A DNA stretch of 64,000 bases from Lacisediminihabitans sp040549525 (GCF_040549525.1 NZ_JBEPTM010000004.1:248001-312000), one strand, 5' to 3'. Positions 50,139 to 57,286 are shown, counted from the first letter of the stretch. The notes: generated by a model from the letters alone, not told the origin. Numbers and translations: made by a program.

Positions 50139-50195
50139 GGTCGAGTAGGAGCGCCCCTGCTGGTCGAGTAGGAGCGCTAGCGACGTGTCGAGACC
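50139..50195. repeat. Two GGTCGAGTAGGAGCG repeat units after der
   Basis: A half unit at 50139 is followed by a full unit at 50162-50195 with GGTCGAGTAGGAGCG and CGACGTGTCGAGACC as ends around GCTAGC. It may end the der transcript and begins a repeat-rich zone that reaches to the 80-bp direct repeat. Confidence 0.65.
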
Positions 50196-50219
50196 CGCTG
50201 TGCCGGTCGACTACAAGGA

Positions 50220-50299
50220 CCAGCGACGTGGGCCCACACGACGCAGTCCGAACGATCCCGTTTTTGGATCGGGCGGCGGCTTCGTGGGGAGCGAGACCC
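50220..50299. repeat. 80-bp direct repeat, left copy (before NUDIX gene)
   Basis: It is identical to 50841-50920 except for one base near the left end. It contains an internal hairpin CGATCC-CGTTTTT-GGATCG and ends in GGGGAGCGAGACCC, related to the GAGACC repeat end. It finishes 21 bases before the NUDIX start codon. Confidence 0.85.
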
Positions 50300-50320
50300 A
50301 CGGTAGTGCAGACTTAACCC

Positions 50321-50809
50321 GTGTCCGACCGCCCCCCGCCCCTCCCGCCGGGCTACATCCGCGACCCCGGTGACGCCTGGGTCTACGGCCCAGATGGCGC
50401 AAAATTCTGGGGGCGCTTCGGCGCCGCGGGCCTCTTGGTGTGGCATCCGTCGCTCGGAATCCTGCTCCAGCACCGCGTCGGCTGGAGCCACTTCGGCGGC
50501 ACCTGGGGCCTCCCGGGCGGCGCCCGCAAGCAGGGCGAGAGCGCTGTTGACGGCGCGCTGCGCGAGGCCGCCGAGGAGGCGACCGTGCCGGCGGAGCTGC
50601 TGCGCATCATCCACACCTCCGTTCTCGACCTCGGCTACTGGTCGTACACGACCGTTGTGGCCGAGGCACTCGAGGTCTTCGAGCCGGTGATCGCGGATGC
50701 CGAAAGCGCCGAGCTGCGCTGGGTGCCGGTGATCGAGGTCGACGACCTGCCCCTCCACCCGGGCTTCGGGGCAGCCTGGTCCGACCTCCGGCTCCTGCTG
50801 GTCAACTAG
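50321..50809 (+). CDS. NUDIX hydrolase flanked by direct repeats
   Basis: A 162-residue hydrolase. The Nudix box is GGARKQGESAVDGALREAAEE with an intact RExxEE core, preceded by FGGTWGLPG. A proline-rich N terminus (PPPLPPGYIRDPGDAWVYG) precedes it. The substrate is unknown; the WGLPGG form resembles MutT-like nucleotide-clearing enzymes. Start GTG at 50321. Copies of an 80-bp repeat flank the gene on both sides, with 21 and 31 bases between repeat and gene. Confidence 0.85.
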   Translation: MSDRPPPLPPGYIRDPGDAWVYGPDGAKFWGRFGAAGLLVWHPSLGILLQHRVGWSHFGGTWGLPGGARKQGESAVDGALREAAEEATVPAELLRIIHTSVLDLGYWSYTTVVAEALEVFEPVIADAESAELRWVPVIEVDDLPLHPGFGAAWSDLRLLLVN

Positions 50810-50840
50810 GTCGCCCACCCTGCTGGTCGAGTAGGGAGCG

Positions 50841-50920
50841 CCAGCGACCTGGGCCCACACGACGCAGTCCGAACGATCCCGTTTTTGGATCGGGCGGCGG
50901 CTTCGTGGGGAGCGAGACCC
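50841..50920. repeat. 80-bp direct repeat, right copy (after NUDIX gene)
   Basis: Second copy of the 50220-50299 repeat in the same orientation. It is framed by GGTCGAGTAG (from about 50825) on the left and GGTCGAGTGGGGAGCGAGACC (50931-50951) on the right, so it is nested in the GGTCGAG repeat family. Confidence 0.85.
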
Positions 50921-50959
50921 CCACCCTGCTGGTCGAGTGGGGAGCGAGACCCGTCCACG

Positions 50960-50965
50960 TAAACT
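50960..50965 (+). promoter_or_regulatory. Candidate -10 box (TAAACT) of the MOSC gene, leaderless type
   Basis: TAAACT stands six bases before the ATG at 50972. No ribosome binding site is visible. Confidence 0.5.
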
Positions 50966-50971
50966 CCCCTC

Positions 50972-51517
50972 ATGCCCACCCTCCTCGCCGCCTGCGTCGT
51001 GAGCGCGCTCCGCCCCGATGCCGGCACGGTCGGTATCACCGCGATCGACAAGCGCCCCACGACCGGCCCGATCAGGGTCGGCCGCCTCGGCCTCCGCGCC
51101 GACGTGCAGGCTGATCGCAAGAACCACGGCGGCGATGAAAAAGCCATCTACGCCTATGCGCAAGAGGATGCCGACTTCTGGACCACAGAGCTCGGCCGGG
51201 ACCTCCCGTCCGGCTGGTTCGGCGAGAACCTGCGCGTCGCAGGCCTCGACGTCTCGAACGCCCGCGTCGGCGACCGCTGGCGCATCGGCGACACCGTCGA
51301 GCTCGAGGTCACCATGCCGCGCTCACCCTGCGCCACCTTCGCCCGCTGGGTCGGGGGAGAGGATGAGCGGGGCTGGGTCAAGCGCTTCGCCACCGAGGGT
51401 CGCCTCGGAGCGTACCTTCGCGTCATCAACACCGGTCCGATTGCGGCCGGGGACGAGATCGAAGTGCTCGCGTCGCCAGCCGATGCCCCGACCATCCTCG
51501 AAGTCTTTCGCTCCTGA
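50972..51517 (+). CDS. MOSC domain-containing protein (YiiM-like)
   Basis: A 181-residue protein. TGPIRVGRLGLRADVQADRKNHGGDEKAIYAY, GWFGENLRVAGLDVSNARVGDRW and the conserved cysteine in MPRSPCATFARWVG fit the MOSC beta-barrel, a molybdenum-cofactor sulfur-carrier fold. YiiM-type members reduce N-hydroxylated compounds with the molybdenum cofactor. The specific substrate is unknown. It is the last gene before the tRNA and the accessory island. Confidence 0.87.
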   Translation: MPTLLAACVVSALRPDAGTVGITAIDKRPTTGPIRVGRLGLRADVQADRKNHGGDEKAIYAYAQEDADFWTTELGRDLPSGWFGENLRVAGLDVSNARVGDRWRIGDTVELEVTMPRSPCATFARWVGGEDERGWVKRFATEGRLGAYLRVINTGPIAAGDEIEVLASPADAPTILEVFRS

Positions 51518-51597
51518 GCCGTGGCCCGTTCGAGCGGCCGCCCCTGTCGCGCTAGTATGGACAGGTTGTCTTCGACAGGTTCGCCTTCGATCGACAT

Positions 51598-51671
51598 CGG
51601 GCTGTAGCGCAGCTTGGTAGCGCACCTGACTGGGGGTCAGGGGGTCGCAGGTTCAAATCCTGTCAGCCCGA
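51598..51671 (+). tRNA. tRNA-Pro (anticodon GGG)
   Basis: A 74-nt cloverleaf. The acceptor arms CGGGCTG and CAGCCCG pair fully, with discriminator A. The D-arm region is GCGCAGCTTGGTAGCGC. The anticodon arm CCTGA/TCAGG holds loop CTGGGGG with anticodon GGG. The T arm is GCAGG-TTCAAAT-CCTGT. The terminal CCA is not encoded. Genes of the tRNA type are common integration targets, and the content changes to accessory genes directly downstream. Confidence 0.97.
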
Positions 51672-51680
51672 CTAAAGGTC

Positions 51681-51704
51681 TGTTCTAAGAACTGTTCTAA
51701 GAAC
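51681..51704. repeat. Tandem 12-mer with palindromic core beside the tRNA
   Basis: TGTTCTAAGAAC occurs twice without a gap, ten bases after the tRNA 3' end. Each unit contains the perfect palindrome GTTCT-A-AGAAC. This could be a recombinase or regulator binding site at the island border. Confidence 0.7.
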
Positions 51705-51715
51705 TGCCTGAAAGT

Positions 51716-51747
51716 GAAACGCTCCTGAGGATTCTCGGGAGCGTTTC
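51716..51747 (+). terminator. Terminator of the tRNA-Pro transcript
   Basis: GAAACGCTCCTGAG pairs with CTCGGGAGCGTTTC (13 of 14 positions) around loop GATT; GTCGTTTCT follows. It lies 45 bases past the tRNA end. Confidence 0.85.
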
Positions 51748-51822
51748 GTCGTTTCTGGCTCGGTCGCCGGTGTGAATCTGACTGTGGGAGCACCGATTGG
51801 TGCGTTGGTGCGTTAACTGACG

Positions 51823-51846
51823 AACGCGCCCTTTTTTGGGCGCGTT
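51823..51846. terminator. Perfect hairpin AACGCGCCC-TTTTTT-GGGCGCGTT
   Basis: A nine-base perfect stem with a T6 loop, between the tRNA terminator and the 3' end of the minus-strand transposase-like gene. It could end that leftward transcript. The rest of 51748-51904 shows no gene. Confidence 0.7.
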
Positions 51847-51904
51847 GGATTCTTCGGTCTGCGGTGGTGGGTGCCCGACGGCGGAGTGAGAAAACGTGCG
51901 CTCC

Positions 51905-53818
51905 CTAGGTTCGGAGCGGTGATTCCAGCTCGCCGCGTTCTTGGATGTCCAGGATTGAATCGCGTGCGGTGGTCTTCGTGTAGAGGTTGTCCCAGACTCG
52001 GTCTCGGCGTCTGACGATAGGGTCCGCGCGAACGCGGTCTGGCTCAGCTTCGGCTTCGACTTCATCGCGCAGGAACTTCGCGATGGTGCGCAGGTTGAAG
52101 TTGAGGATCATGACTGTCACCAAGATCTGCCCGGCGGCGAATCCCCGAACCCTGCGGCGTCCGGAGGAGGCGACAAGCTCCTTGCCTTCGTCCTTGAAGC
52201 CGCTGTGCAGAGACTCGATCGATTGGCGGGCGTGGTCGTGGAACTCGTCCCATTCCTCGCTCATGAAGGGGAAGGCTTGCTTCTGCCGCAGGGTGTCTTC
52301 CTTGGTGAATGACACGGAATGTTGCTTGCAGATGCGGTCAAGAAACTCGGGAATATCTGCCTGGTCGACGCCGGGGCGTTCCACGTTGGCGGCCTTCTTC
52401 GAGAGCTCGCGGAGCGGGCAGGTGACGGTGGGGCTGTCCCCGAGTGCCGGGCAGCGCAGCGGTTGTTTGCCGGACGCGTCGGGGCGCTCTTTCGCGTGGA
52501 GTTCGAAGGCGCGACGCTCGGCAATTCTCGCGAGATAGGTCTGCACGTCGATGATTCCGTCGTGTTTGTCTTTCGTCGCGGTCTTCAGGGCGGCGGGGGT
52601 GCCGGGGCAGTACACACTGCCCTCGATGAACTCGGCTCCGCCTTTGCCGCCTTGGACGCCGAGCCTGTCGACTCGATATTCCGTGGACGGTGTGAATCCC
52701 AGCTCGGAAGTGGGTTGATGAAGTCTGTCGACGGTGGCGTTTGCGAAGTACTGTTTGTCGGCATCGATGATGCGGGGCTCAAGCCCCGTCTTCAGCGCGA
52801 ATTTCATCAGGTTGACGGCCTCTTCGGACACCCCGACATTCGGCAGGCTCATCGACAGGGCGAGAGCGAGTTTCGGAAACCGTTTGACACCGCCAGGTTC
52901 CGAGTCGACCCGCACCATGGTGTTGAGGGTCCACGCCCACACCAGAGCAGGACCGGTTCCGCGCTTCCCTGGGCTCGTCGGGTCATTCATCCCTGGTTTG
53001 AGATCGAGGCGGGCGTCATCGTCGTGTTTTGCGTACCAGCCGGCGAAGATATCGACCGGTCCGGGGCTGAGCTTTTCGACTGTTCGTGTGGATTCCTGGT
53101 GAATGCGATTTCCCAACGTTTTCTTCGAGTAGCCCTTTTTGTTGGGCGGCGAGATTGAGCTCTGGTCGATTGAGGCATCGATCTTCTTGCTTGCGCGGCG
53201 AAGTCGGCGCGGCTGCTCGTTGTAGGTCATCAGCAGGAGCGCGTTTGTGAATTCGTCCAGCCGAAGCTTCATCACCCTCTCGTGTTCCTCGTCATGGGCT
53301 GCGAGTACTTCGCCTACCTGCGTGTAGGTGAGTGCCGAGTGGCGCTTCATCGGAAACGGATCGATCAGGTCACTGATGCGATGGAAGGCGTTGTTGGTGT
53401 TCTTCTCCCAGCGTTGCCGTTCTTTGCGGGCATCCAGTCGGTTTCGGCCTGGTTCGGGCAGGTCAAGCATGGCCCGTCCCGCTGGGCTGATCCTGGTTTG
53501 GAATGTCACGGACAGTCCGCGCAAAAATAGGGAAGAGAACTCTTGCTCGAGCAGAATCAAGCCGACGAGGATGGCGTGAGCAGAGATGATTCGTGGGCGT
53601 CCGCCTTGGCTGTAATCGGGGCGGTCTTCCGCCTCCCACTTTGTGAGAAGTTCCAGGGCTCCGGATTTCTTCACCCTGTCTGAGGCGGCTTTCACCTGAT
53701 CGTCTTCGAACATGAGATCCGCGCGGCCGGCCCGGTCGACTTCGAGGAGCGAGAATCCGCCGAATTTCTCCGAGTCGTATTCCTCGACGTTGTCGACGCA
53801 GTCGATGTCGGTCGCCAT
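51905..53818 (-). CDS. DDE-transposase-like protein of the tRNA-Pro island
   Basis: A 637-residue protein. Residues about 70-120 (GGRPRIISAHAILVGLILLE) resemble the DUF772 N-terminal domain of IS1182/IS5-type transposases. Candidate DDE residues are Asp218 in ASIDQSSI, Asp352/354 in RIIDADKQY and Glu535 in RQSIESLHSGFKD, followed by RRRVRGFAAGQ and NFNLRTIAKF, as in IS4-group enzymes. A cysteine pair (CPALG, TCPLRE; 456 and 467) sits before the last block. The ATG at 53818 lies two bases after the preceding gene's stop, with GAGG upstream. No terminal inverted repeats were found. The transposase assignment is an inference; a domesticated role in a multi-gene system is possible. Confidence 0.6.
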   Translation of the reverse strand: MATDIDCVDNVEEYDSEKFGGFSLLEVDRAGRADLMFEDDQVKAASDRVKKSGALELLTKWEAEDRPDYSQGGRPRIISAHAILVGLILLEQEFSSLFLRGLSVTFQTRISPAGRAMLDLPEPGRNRLDARKERQRWEKNTNNAFHRISDLIDPFPMKRHSALTYTQVGEVLAAHDEEHERVMKLRLDEFTNALLLMTYNEQPRRLRRASKKIDASIDQSSISPPNKKGYSKKTLGNRIHQESTRTVEKLSPGPVDIFAGWYAKHDDDARLDLKPGMNDPTSPGKRGTGPALVWAWTLNTMVRVDSEPGGVKRFPKLALALSMSLPNVGVSEEAVNLMKFALKTGLEPRIIDADKQYFANATVDRLHQPTSELGFTPSTEYRVDRLGVQGGKGGAEFIEGSVYCPGTPAALKTATKDKHDGIIDVQTYLARIAERRAFELHAKERPDASGKQPLRCPALGDSPTVTCPLRELSKKAANVERPGVDQADIPEFLDRICKQHSVSFTKEDTLRQKQAFPFMSEEWDEFHDHARQSIESLHSGFKDEGKELVASSGRRRVRGFAAGQILVTVMILNFNLRTIAKFLRDEVEAEAEPDRVRADPIVRRRDRVWDNLYTKTTARDSILDIQERGELESPLRT

Positions 53819-53820
53819 GA

Positions 53821-54813
53821 TCAGACCGCCTCTTCGCCGGTGATGCGGGCGATGTGGGGGTCGAGACGATGCGTCTTGGCGTATTTCAGGTACGGCTGCA
53901 GAGACTGGGCAGAAGTGAACCCGGTGATTTCCAGCAGCACGCCGAGCGGCAGTCCCGCATCGATCTGGGAGACGACCCAGCCGGAGTGCAGCCTGGCTGC
54001 GGACGGGCGGGGCGAGCACGGGTTGTCGCAAAGGAATCGTTGGAGCTCGTGCGGTGGGTACTCCTCCAGCCGGTATGCCTGAAACAGATGCCCATCGAAG
54101 CGGGTACCGACGCTCTGGGTCAAGGTGCGCACCCAGTTCGCACGAACCGGAACGCGCCGCGGCCGCTCACCAGCGACGTTCACGACCGCGCGGGCGCCCA
54201 CCAGTTCAACATCTTCGACCTGGACTGCCATGAGTTCCAGGGCAGTCAGGCCTGCACCTCCGGCGAGGCTGAGGAGCGCCCGCGCATTCTGTCGTTTCAG
54301 GGCAGTGGTGAGGGTGTTGGCCCACGAGTAGAGAGTCGCTTGCTCCGTTGCGGAGTAAGGGCGCACGCGCCCGCCATGAGGGGGAGTGGGCAGCCGGTGG
54401 ATGTAATTGGCGGTGAGCGCCTCCGCGGTCGCGGCCAGCTGCCGGGCGGTGTCGAACCGGTACACGTCCGAGTGCTTCGCGAGACGCTCGGATAGGTAGC
54501 GGCGGATGAGCGCGTCGCTGAACACACGACCGGCGGTCAGCTCGCACCCTTTAACTGTCCACACCCAAGCGACGTAGAGGGCGGTCATTGTCATTGACCG
54601 GCGGGCGTTGGAGTGGGTGCGAGGCTTCATGCTGATCACGCACTCGATGACAAATGGTCGAACCACATCCCATGCCGTGGTTGGACGGTTCGGAGAGTAG
54701 CCGGAGAGAATCCGCCACAGATGATCTGGCAGCTGCCGGTCGATTTCTCGGAGAGCCTGAACTGCGGCGACGGAGTCGGGAAGGTTGTCGTTGAGTCGGT
54801 GAATTTTTTGCAC
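53821..54813 (-). CDS. Tyrosine-recombinase-like protein A (keeps Tyr, lacks catalytic Arg)
   Basis: A 330-residue protein whose C-terminal half follows the tyrosine recombinase fold. GAGLTALELMAVQVEDVEL (186-204) aligns with the box around the first catalytic Arg but has Thr in its place. ERPRRVPV matches the beta-hairpin. SAARLHSGWVVSQIDAG (271-287) aligns with HxxRH but does not keep it. GFTSAQSLQPYLKY (298-311) aligns with GH...Y and keeps Tyr308. A GTG start at 54813 is forced by an in-frame stop shortly upstream. It is tightly followed by the transposase-like gene. It is probably not a normal recombinase; a DNA-binding subunit is my best guess. Confidence 0.58.
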   Translation of the reverse strand: MQKIHRLNDNLPDSVAAVQALREIDRQLPDHLWRILSGYSPNRPTTAWDVVRPFVIECVISMKPRTHSNARRSMTMTALYVAWVWTVKGCELTAGRVFSDALIRRYLSERLAKHSDVYRFDTARQLAATAEALTANYIHRLPTPPHGGRVRPYSATEQATLYSWANTLTTALKRQNARALLSLAGGAGLTALELMAVQVEDVELVGARAVVNVAGERPRRVPVRANWVRTLTQSVGTRFDGHLFQAYRLEEYPPHELQRFLCDNPCSPRPSAARLHSGWVVSQIDAGLPLGVLLEITGFTSAQSLQPYLKYAKTHRLDPHIARITGEEAV

Positions 54814-54913
54814 GAAGAGTATGTGTGCGGCTCATTTCGGGCCTCACCCAGCCCTCCGCTGACTGTCGGACTCCACCGCCTCGACATTCTTCGTTTCCCC
54901 AGATCAGCGGCCG

Positions 54914-55831
54914 TTACGAGTTTCTCGAGGAGGTTTCGAGACCGGTTGCATCAGGTATGAAGGGCACCAGTTTGTCGAGAGCGGCATAATTTCTCAGCCC
55001 GGAGATGCGCAGCAGCTCGACAGCAGGCATTCCCTCGGCCAGATGTTGGAGCAGCCAGGTGGTTCGCATTCGGGATGGACGCACATCAAGGTGAGTGCGC
55101 GACCGGGTGAGGAAGTCGGTGACCTGTCCCGGAGAAGTTCCGGTGCGCCCGGGTCGGAACAACCAACAGTCGTCGTCCATGTCGCTCACGACGGTGAGCA
55201 GGGTGGGGACCCATTCGTGACGGAATGGCACAACACGGGGCCGGTCACTCCACACAACGACCGTCGCCGTCGCAGAGCCGACGAAGCGCTCGTCGGTGTT
55301 GGTGCTGATATCGCTGACCCGCACGTCGAGAAGTTCGCGTGTGGCCAGCCCCGCGCCGAAGCCGAGGCAGAGCAGGGCCAGCGCACTGCGGCTCCGGGCG
55401 GGAGTGCCCTGGGCGTTCGCCCACGAAAAGAGTTCCACGATCTCTGTCTTCGGATACGCGGCCGTCGGGATGGAGCGGGGAATCGGGCGGTGGCGGCCAC
55501 CGGCGTCTGCCGGATTGAGGATCTCGGTCATCCTCCACAGCGTCGAACGCAACGTCGCCCGGCTACCTCGGGCCGCGCCCGGCATACCCAGGTGCACGAA
55601 CTGCTCCACGAGCGAATTGCGGAACACTCGTTCCCGTTCCAGAGGTACACCTCGTGCCTGCCAGGCCCACAACACCATCGGGGTCGCCGCGGCGAACAGG
55701 TCCCTTTCGCTTCGCCCACAGCCCGCCGCGCTGTCGCGGACTGCCGCTTCAACAAACGGGCCCAGTGTCAGCCAATAGGGCAGCGCCACAATGGGCAGAT
55801 AGGCGGGCCTGGCAGGGTCGGTTCCTGTCAC
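54914..55831 (-). CDS. Tyrosine-recombinase-like protein B (keeps Arg, lacks Tyr)
   Basis: A 305-residue relative of protein A. LGFGAGLATRELLDVRVSDIS (157-177) matches the first box, with the Arg shifted by two positions. DRPRVVPFRHEWVPTLLTVV is the hairpin region also seen in A (RPRRVPVRANWVRTLTQSV). RPSRMRTTWLLQHLAEGMP (251-269) keeps an Arg where HxxR is expected but has Ser for His. GLRNYAALDKLVPF (278-291) has Leu at the expected catalytic Tyr. Its GTG start overlaps the stop of the upstream small gene (GTGA). A 100-base gap separates it from A. The pair looks like diverged paralogues with complementary losses. Confidence 0.55.
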   Translation of the reverse strand: MTGTDPARPAYLPIVALPYWLTLGPFVEAAVRDSAAGCGRSERDLFAAATPMVLWAWQARGVPLERERVFRNSLVEQFVHLGMPGAARGSRATLRSTLWRMTEILNPADAGGRHRPIPRSIPTAAYPKTEIVELFSWANAQGTPARSRSALALLCLGFGAGLATRELLDVRVSDISTNTDERFVGSATATVVVWSDRPRVVPFRHEWVPTLLTVVSDMDDDCWLFRPGRTGTSPGQVTDFLTRSRTHLDVRPSRMRTTWLLQHLAEGMPAVELLRISGLRNYAALDKLVPFIPDATGLETSSRNS

Positions 55832-56121
55832 AGTGCGCTCCGAGCGAGCCGGATGCGCGTGACCTCAGCGCTCGTTCGTTGAGTCCAACAGGCACCGCGA
55901 ACATCCAGGTCAACAAGCACGATCAACGGTGCGCCCAGTCGGCACTCGCGGAGAAAGACCAGATCCAGGTCCTGCCCGTCCCTGCGCATCATGACCGAGC
56001 CTCCGGTGAAGGCCGGTTCCCGGCGGACGAGGCGTCTGTCGAGGTCGATCACGTATCTGGTGCCGGTTCGAGTCGTGATCCGAAATCTCCCAGCGAAGTC
56101 GTCTTCTAGTGCGTCAACCAA
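55828..56121 (-). CDS. Small unknown protein heading the recombinase-like operon
   Basis: A 97-residue protein I do not recognise. It has alternating hydrophobic and charged stretches (RFRITTRTGTRYVIDLDRRL, DLDLVFLRECRLGAPLIVLVDL), suggesting a small beta-rich fold. The start is a TTG at 56121 with GGAGGAG just upstream; no ATG or GTG gives a better fit. It is translationally coupled to recombinase-like protein B and appears to be the first gene of the four-gene operon. Confidence 0.6.
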   Translation of the reverse strand: MVDALEDDFAGRFRITTRTGTRYVIDLDRRLVRREPAFTGGSVMMRRDGQDLDLVFLRECRLGAPLIVLVDLDVRGACWTQRTSAEVTRIRLARSAL

Positions 56122-56310
56122 GGCTCCTCCGAATAGCGATCATCACTCCACCAGCCCTAACTCGGCCCTGATCCCACGCTAAGCACTGACGTTCCCGCTA
56201 TGTCGCCGAGTCATTGACAAATACCAGCGCACCAAAGGGTGCAGAGCCGAATTCCCCCGCGCATGTGTCTGTGGGAGCCGCGATCGACGTGGCCTCCAGA
56301 AGGGCACCTC
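56122..56310. promoter_or_regulatory. Divergent promoter region of the island with GCACC/GGTGC operator-like repeat
   Basis: The 189 bases separate the leftward recombinase-like operon from the rightward HA-domain gene. GCACC-AAAG-GGTGC (56229-56242) is a perfect inverted repeat near the middle. No clear -35/-10 pair was identified. Confidence 0.45.
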
Positions 56311-56901
56311 ATGCACGAATACCCCACCCCGGCAGAGCTCCATCAGCGTGTCCTGGCACTCTGGCCGGCTGATTCGGAATGGGATGCGCGCTCGTCGCTT
56401 CTGCGCTCAATCGAAGCCGCGGTCGTCACGGGTGTCGCCGAACTTCGTCCGTCAGGCGGTCGTCGCGCCGCGAACTGGATCACGACTTTGCATCGGCATG
56501 AGCAGTTCTGGCGCGACCAGGAGCGCAGCCCTCGGGAAAAGACCCGCAACGCTTCCACGCTCCCGGACGGGGAACGGTGGCTGGGGGAGTGGAGCCGGTA
56601 CCAGCGCCGCTCCACTCTATTGGTCCGTTATCAGGTAATCAGGCTCGACGTATCACCGAGCTTCTCCTGGGATCCGCAGCAGTCCGCTTGGATCGCCAAC
56701 TACGAGGCCTGCAGCCGGCACAAGAGGATGAACGGATCTCTGCCGCGGCTGACTTCGGCGGATCGCGATCAGTTCGTGCTTGCCCGATGGTTCGACCGGC
56801 AACTGGGACAGTTGCGGGCAGGCGCCCTGCCGCACCGCCGAGCTCGGTTGCTTCGTGAGTTGCTTGCGGATCGAAGCCAGACGCAGTTCCGTGAGCGCTG
56901 A
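56311..56901 (+). CDS. Helicase-associated (HA) domain protein
   Basis: A 196-residue protein. GERWLGEWSRYQRR followed by QVIRLDVSPSFSWDPQQSAWIANYEACSRHKRMNGSLPRL matches the helicase-associated repeat (LGxWxxxQR...RxxxLxxxGFxWxP), here in about two copies without any helicase motor. HA repeats occur at the ends of large actinobacterial helicases and probably bind nucleic acid. The start is the ATG at 56311, with AGAAGG upstream. It overlaps the next gene by 11 bases. Function in the island is unknown; an accessory DNA-binding protein is plausible. Confidence 0.72.
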   Translation: MHEYPTPAELHQRVLALWPADSEWDARSSLLRSIEAAVVTGVAELRPSGGRRAANWITTLHRHEQFWRDQERSPREKTRNASTLPDGERWLGEWSRYQRRSTLLVRYQVIRLDVSPSFSWDPQQSAWIANYEACSRHKRMNGSLPRLTSADRDQFVLARWFDRQLGQLRAGALPHRRARLLRELLADRSQTQFRER

Positions 56902-57286
56902 CCGATTAGACCGACTCTTCGACAAGGAGTTCTCGTTCGATTGGCAGCCTGCGGATCGCTGGATACCGTCGACTATGGTCAAGAATCATCCGTCCGACGG
57001 ATACGACAAGCTCCCGCCAGAGCGCGGCGCGTATCGGGTCGAGACAATCTCGGGCACCGTGCACATCATCGAACGTGCTGGCCGCATCACGTGGAAGCGT
57101 CTCCCCGGTCGAGGAAGCATGACCGCCGCTCATGACAACCGCACGGTTCCCCTGAGCGAACTTGGCCCGGGGTGGGAAGTGGGAAAGCAGGGCTACCTCG
57201 TCGTCGCTGATGAGACGTATCTGACGGGCAATACCTGGCATCTCACCGGGATCATCGTGTCTATCACGGCCGAGGGTCGGTCGTAG
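56891..57286 (+). CDS. Unknown protein coupled to the HA-domain gene
   Basis: A 131-residue protein without a family I recognise. It has two tryptophan-rich segments (FSFDWQPADRWIPS, NTWHLTGIIV), short beta-like stretches (YRVETISGTVHIIERAGRITWK) and no membrane helix or signal peptide. The start is taken as the GTG at 56891, overlapping the HA-domain stop. The sequence 57287-57446 after it holds no gene and separates its end from the convergent DUF2510 gene. Confidence 0.6.
   Translation: MSADRLDRLFDKEFSFDWQPADRWIPSTMVKNHPSDGYDKLPPERGAYRVETISGTVHIIERAGRITWKRLPGRGSMTAAHDNRTVPLSELGPGWEVGKQGYLVVADETYLTGNTWHLTGIIVSITAEGRS

Noticed and set aside
51905..53818. Calling the large gene an insertion sequence with defined ends
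   Set aside because: No terminal inverted repeats or target duplication could be found, and the gene is part of a four-gene operon.
53821..55831. Calling the two genes standard phage integrases
   Set aside because: Key catalytic residues are missing in each by manual alignment, and no phage genes are nearby.
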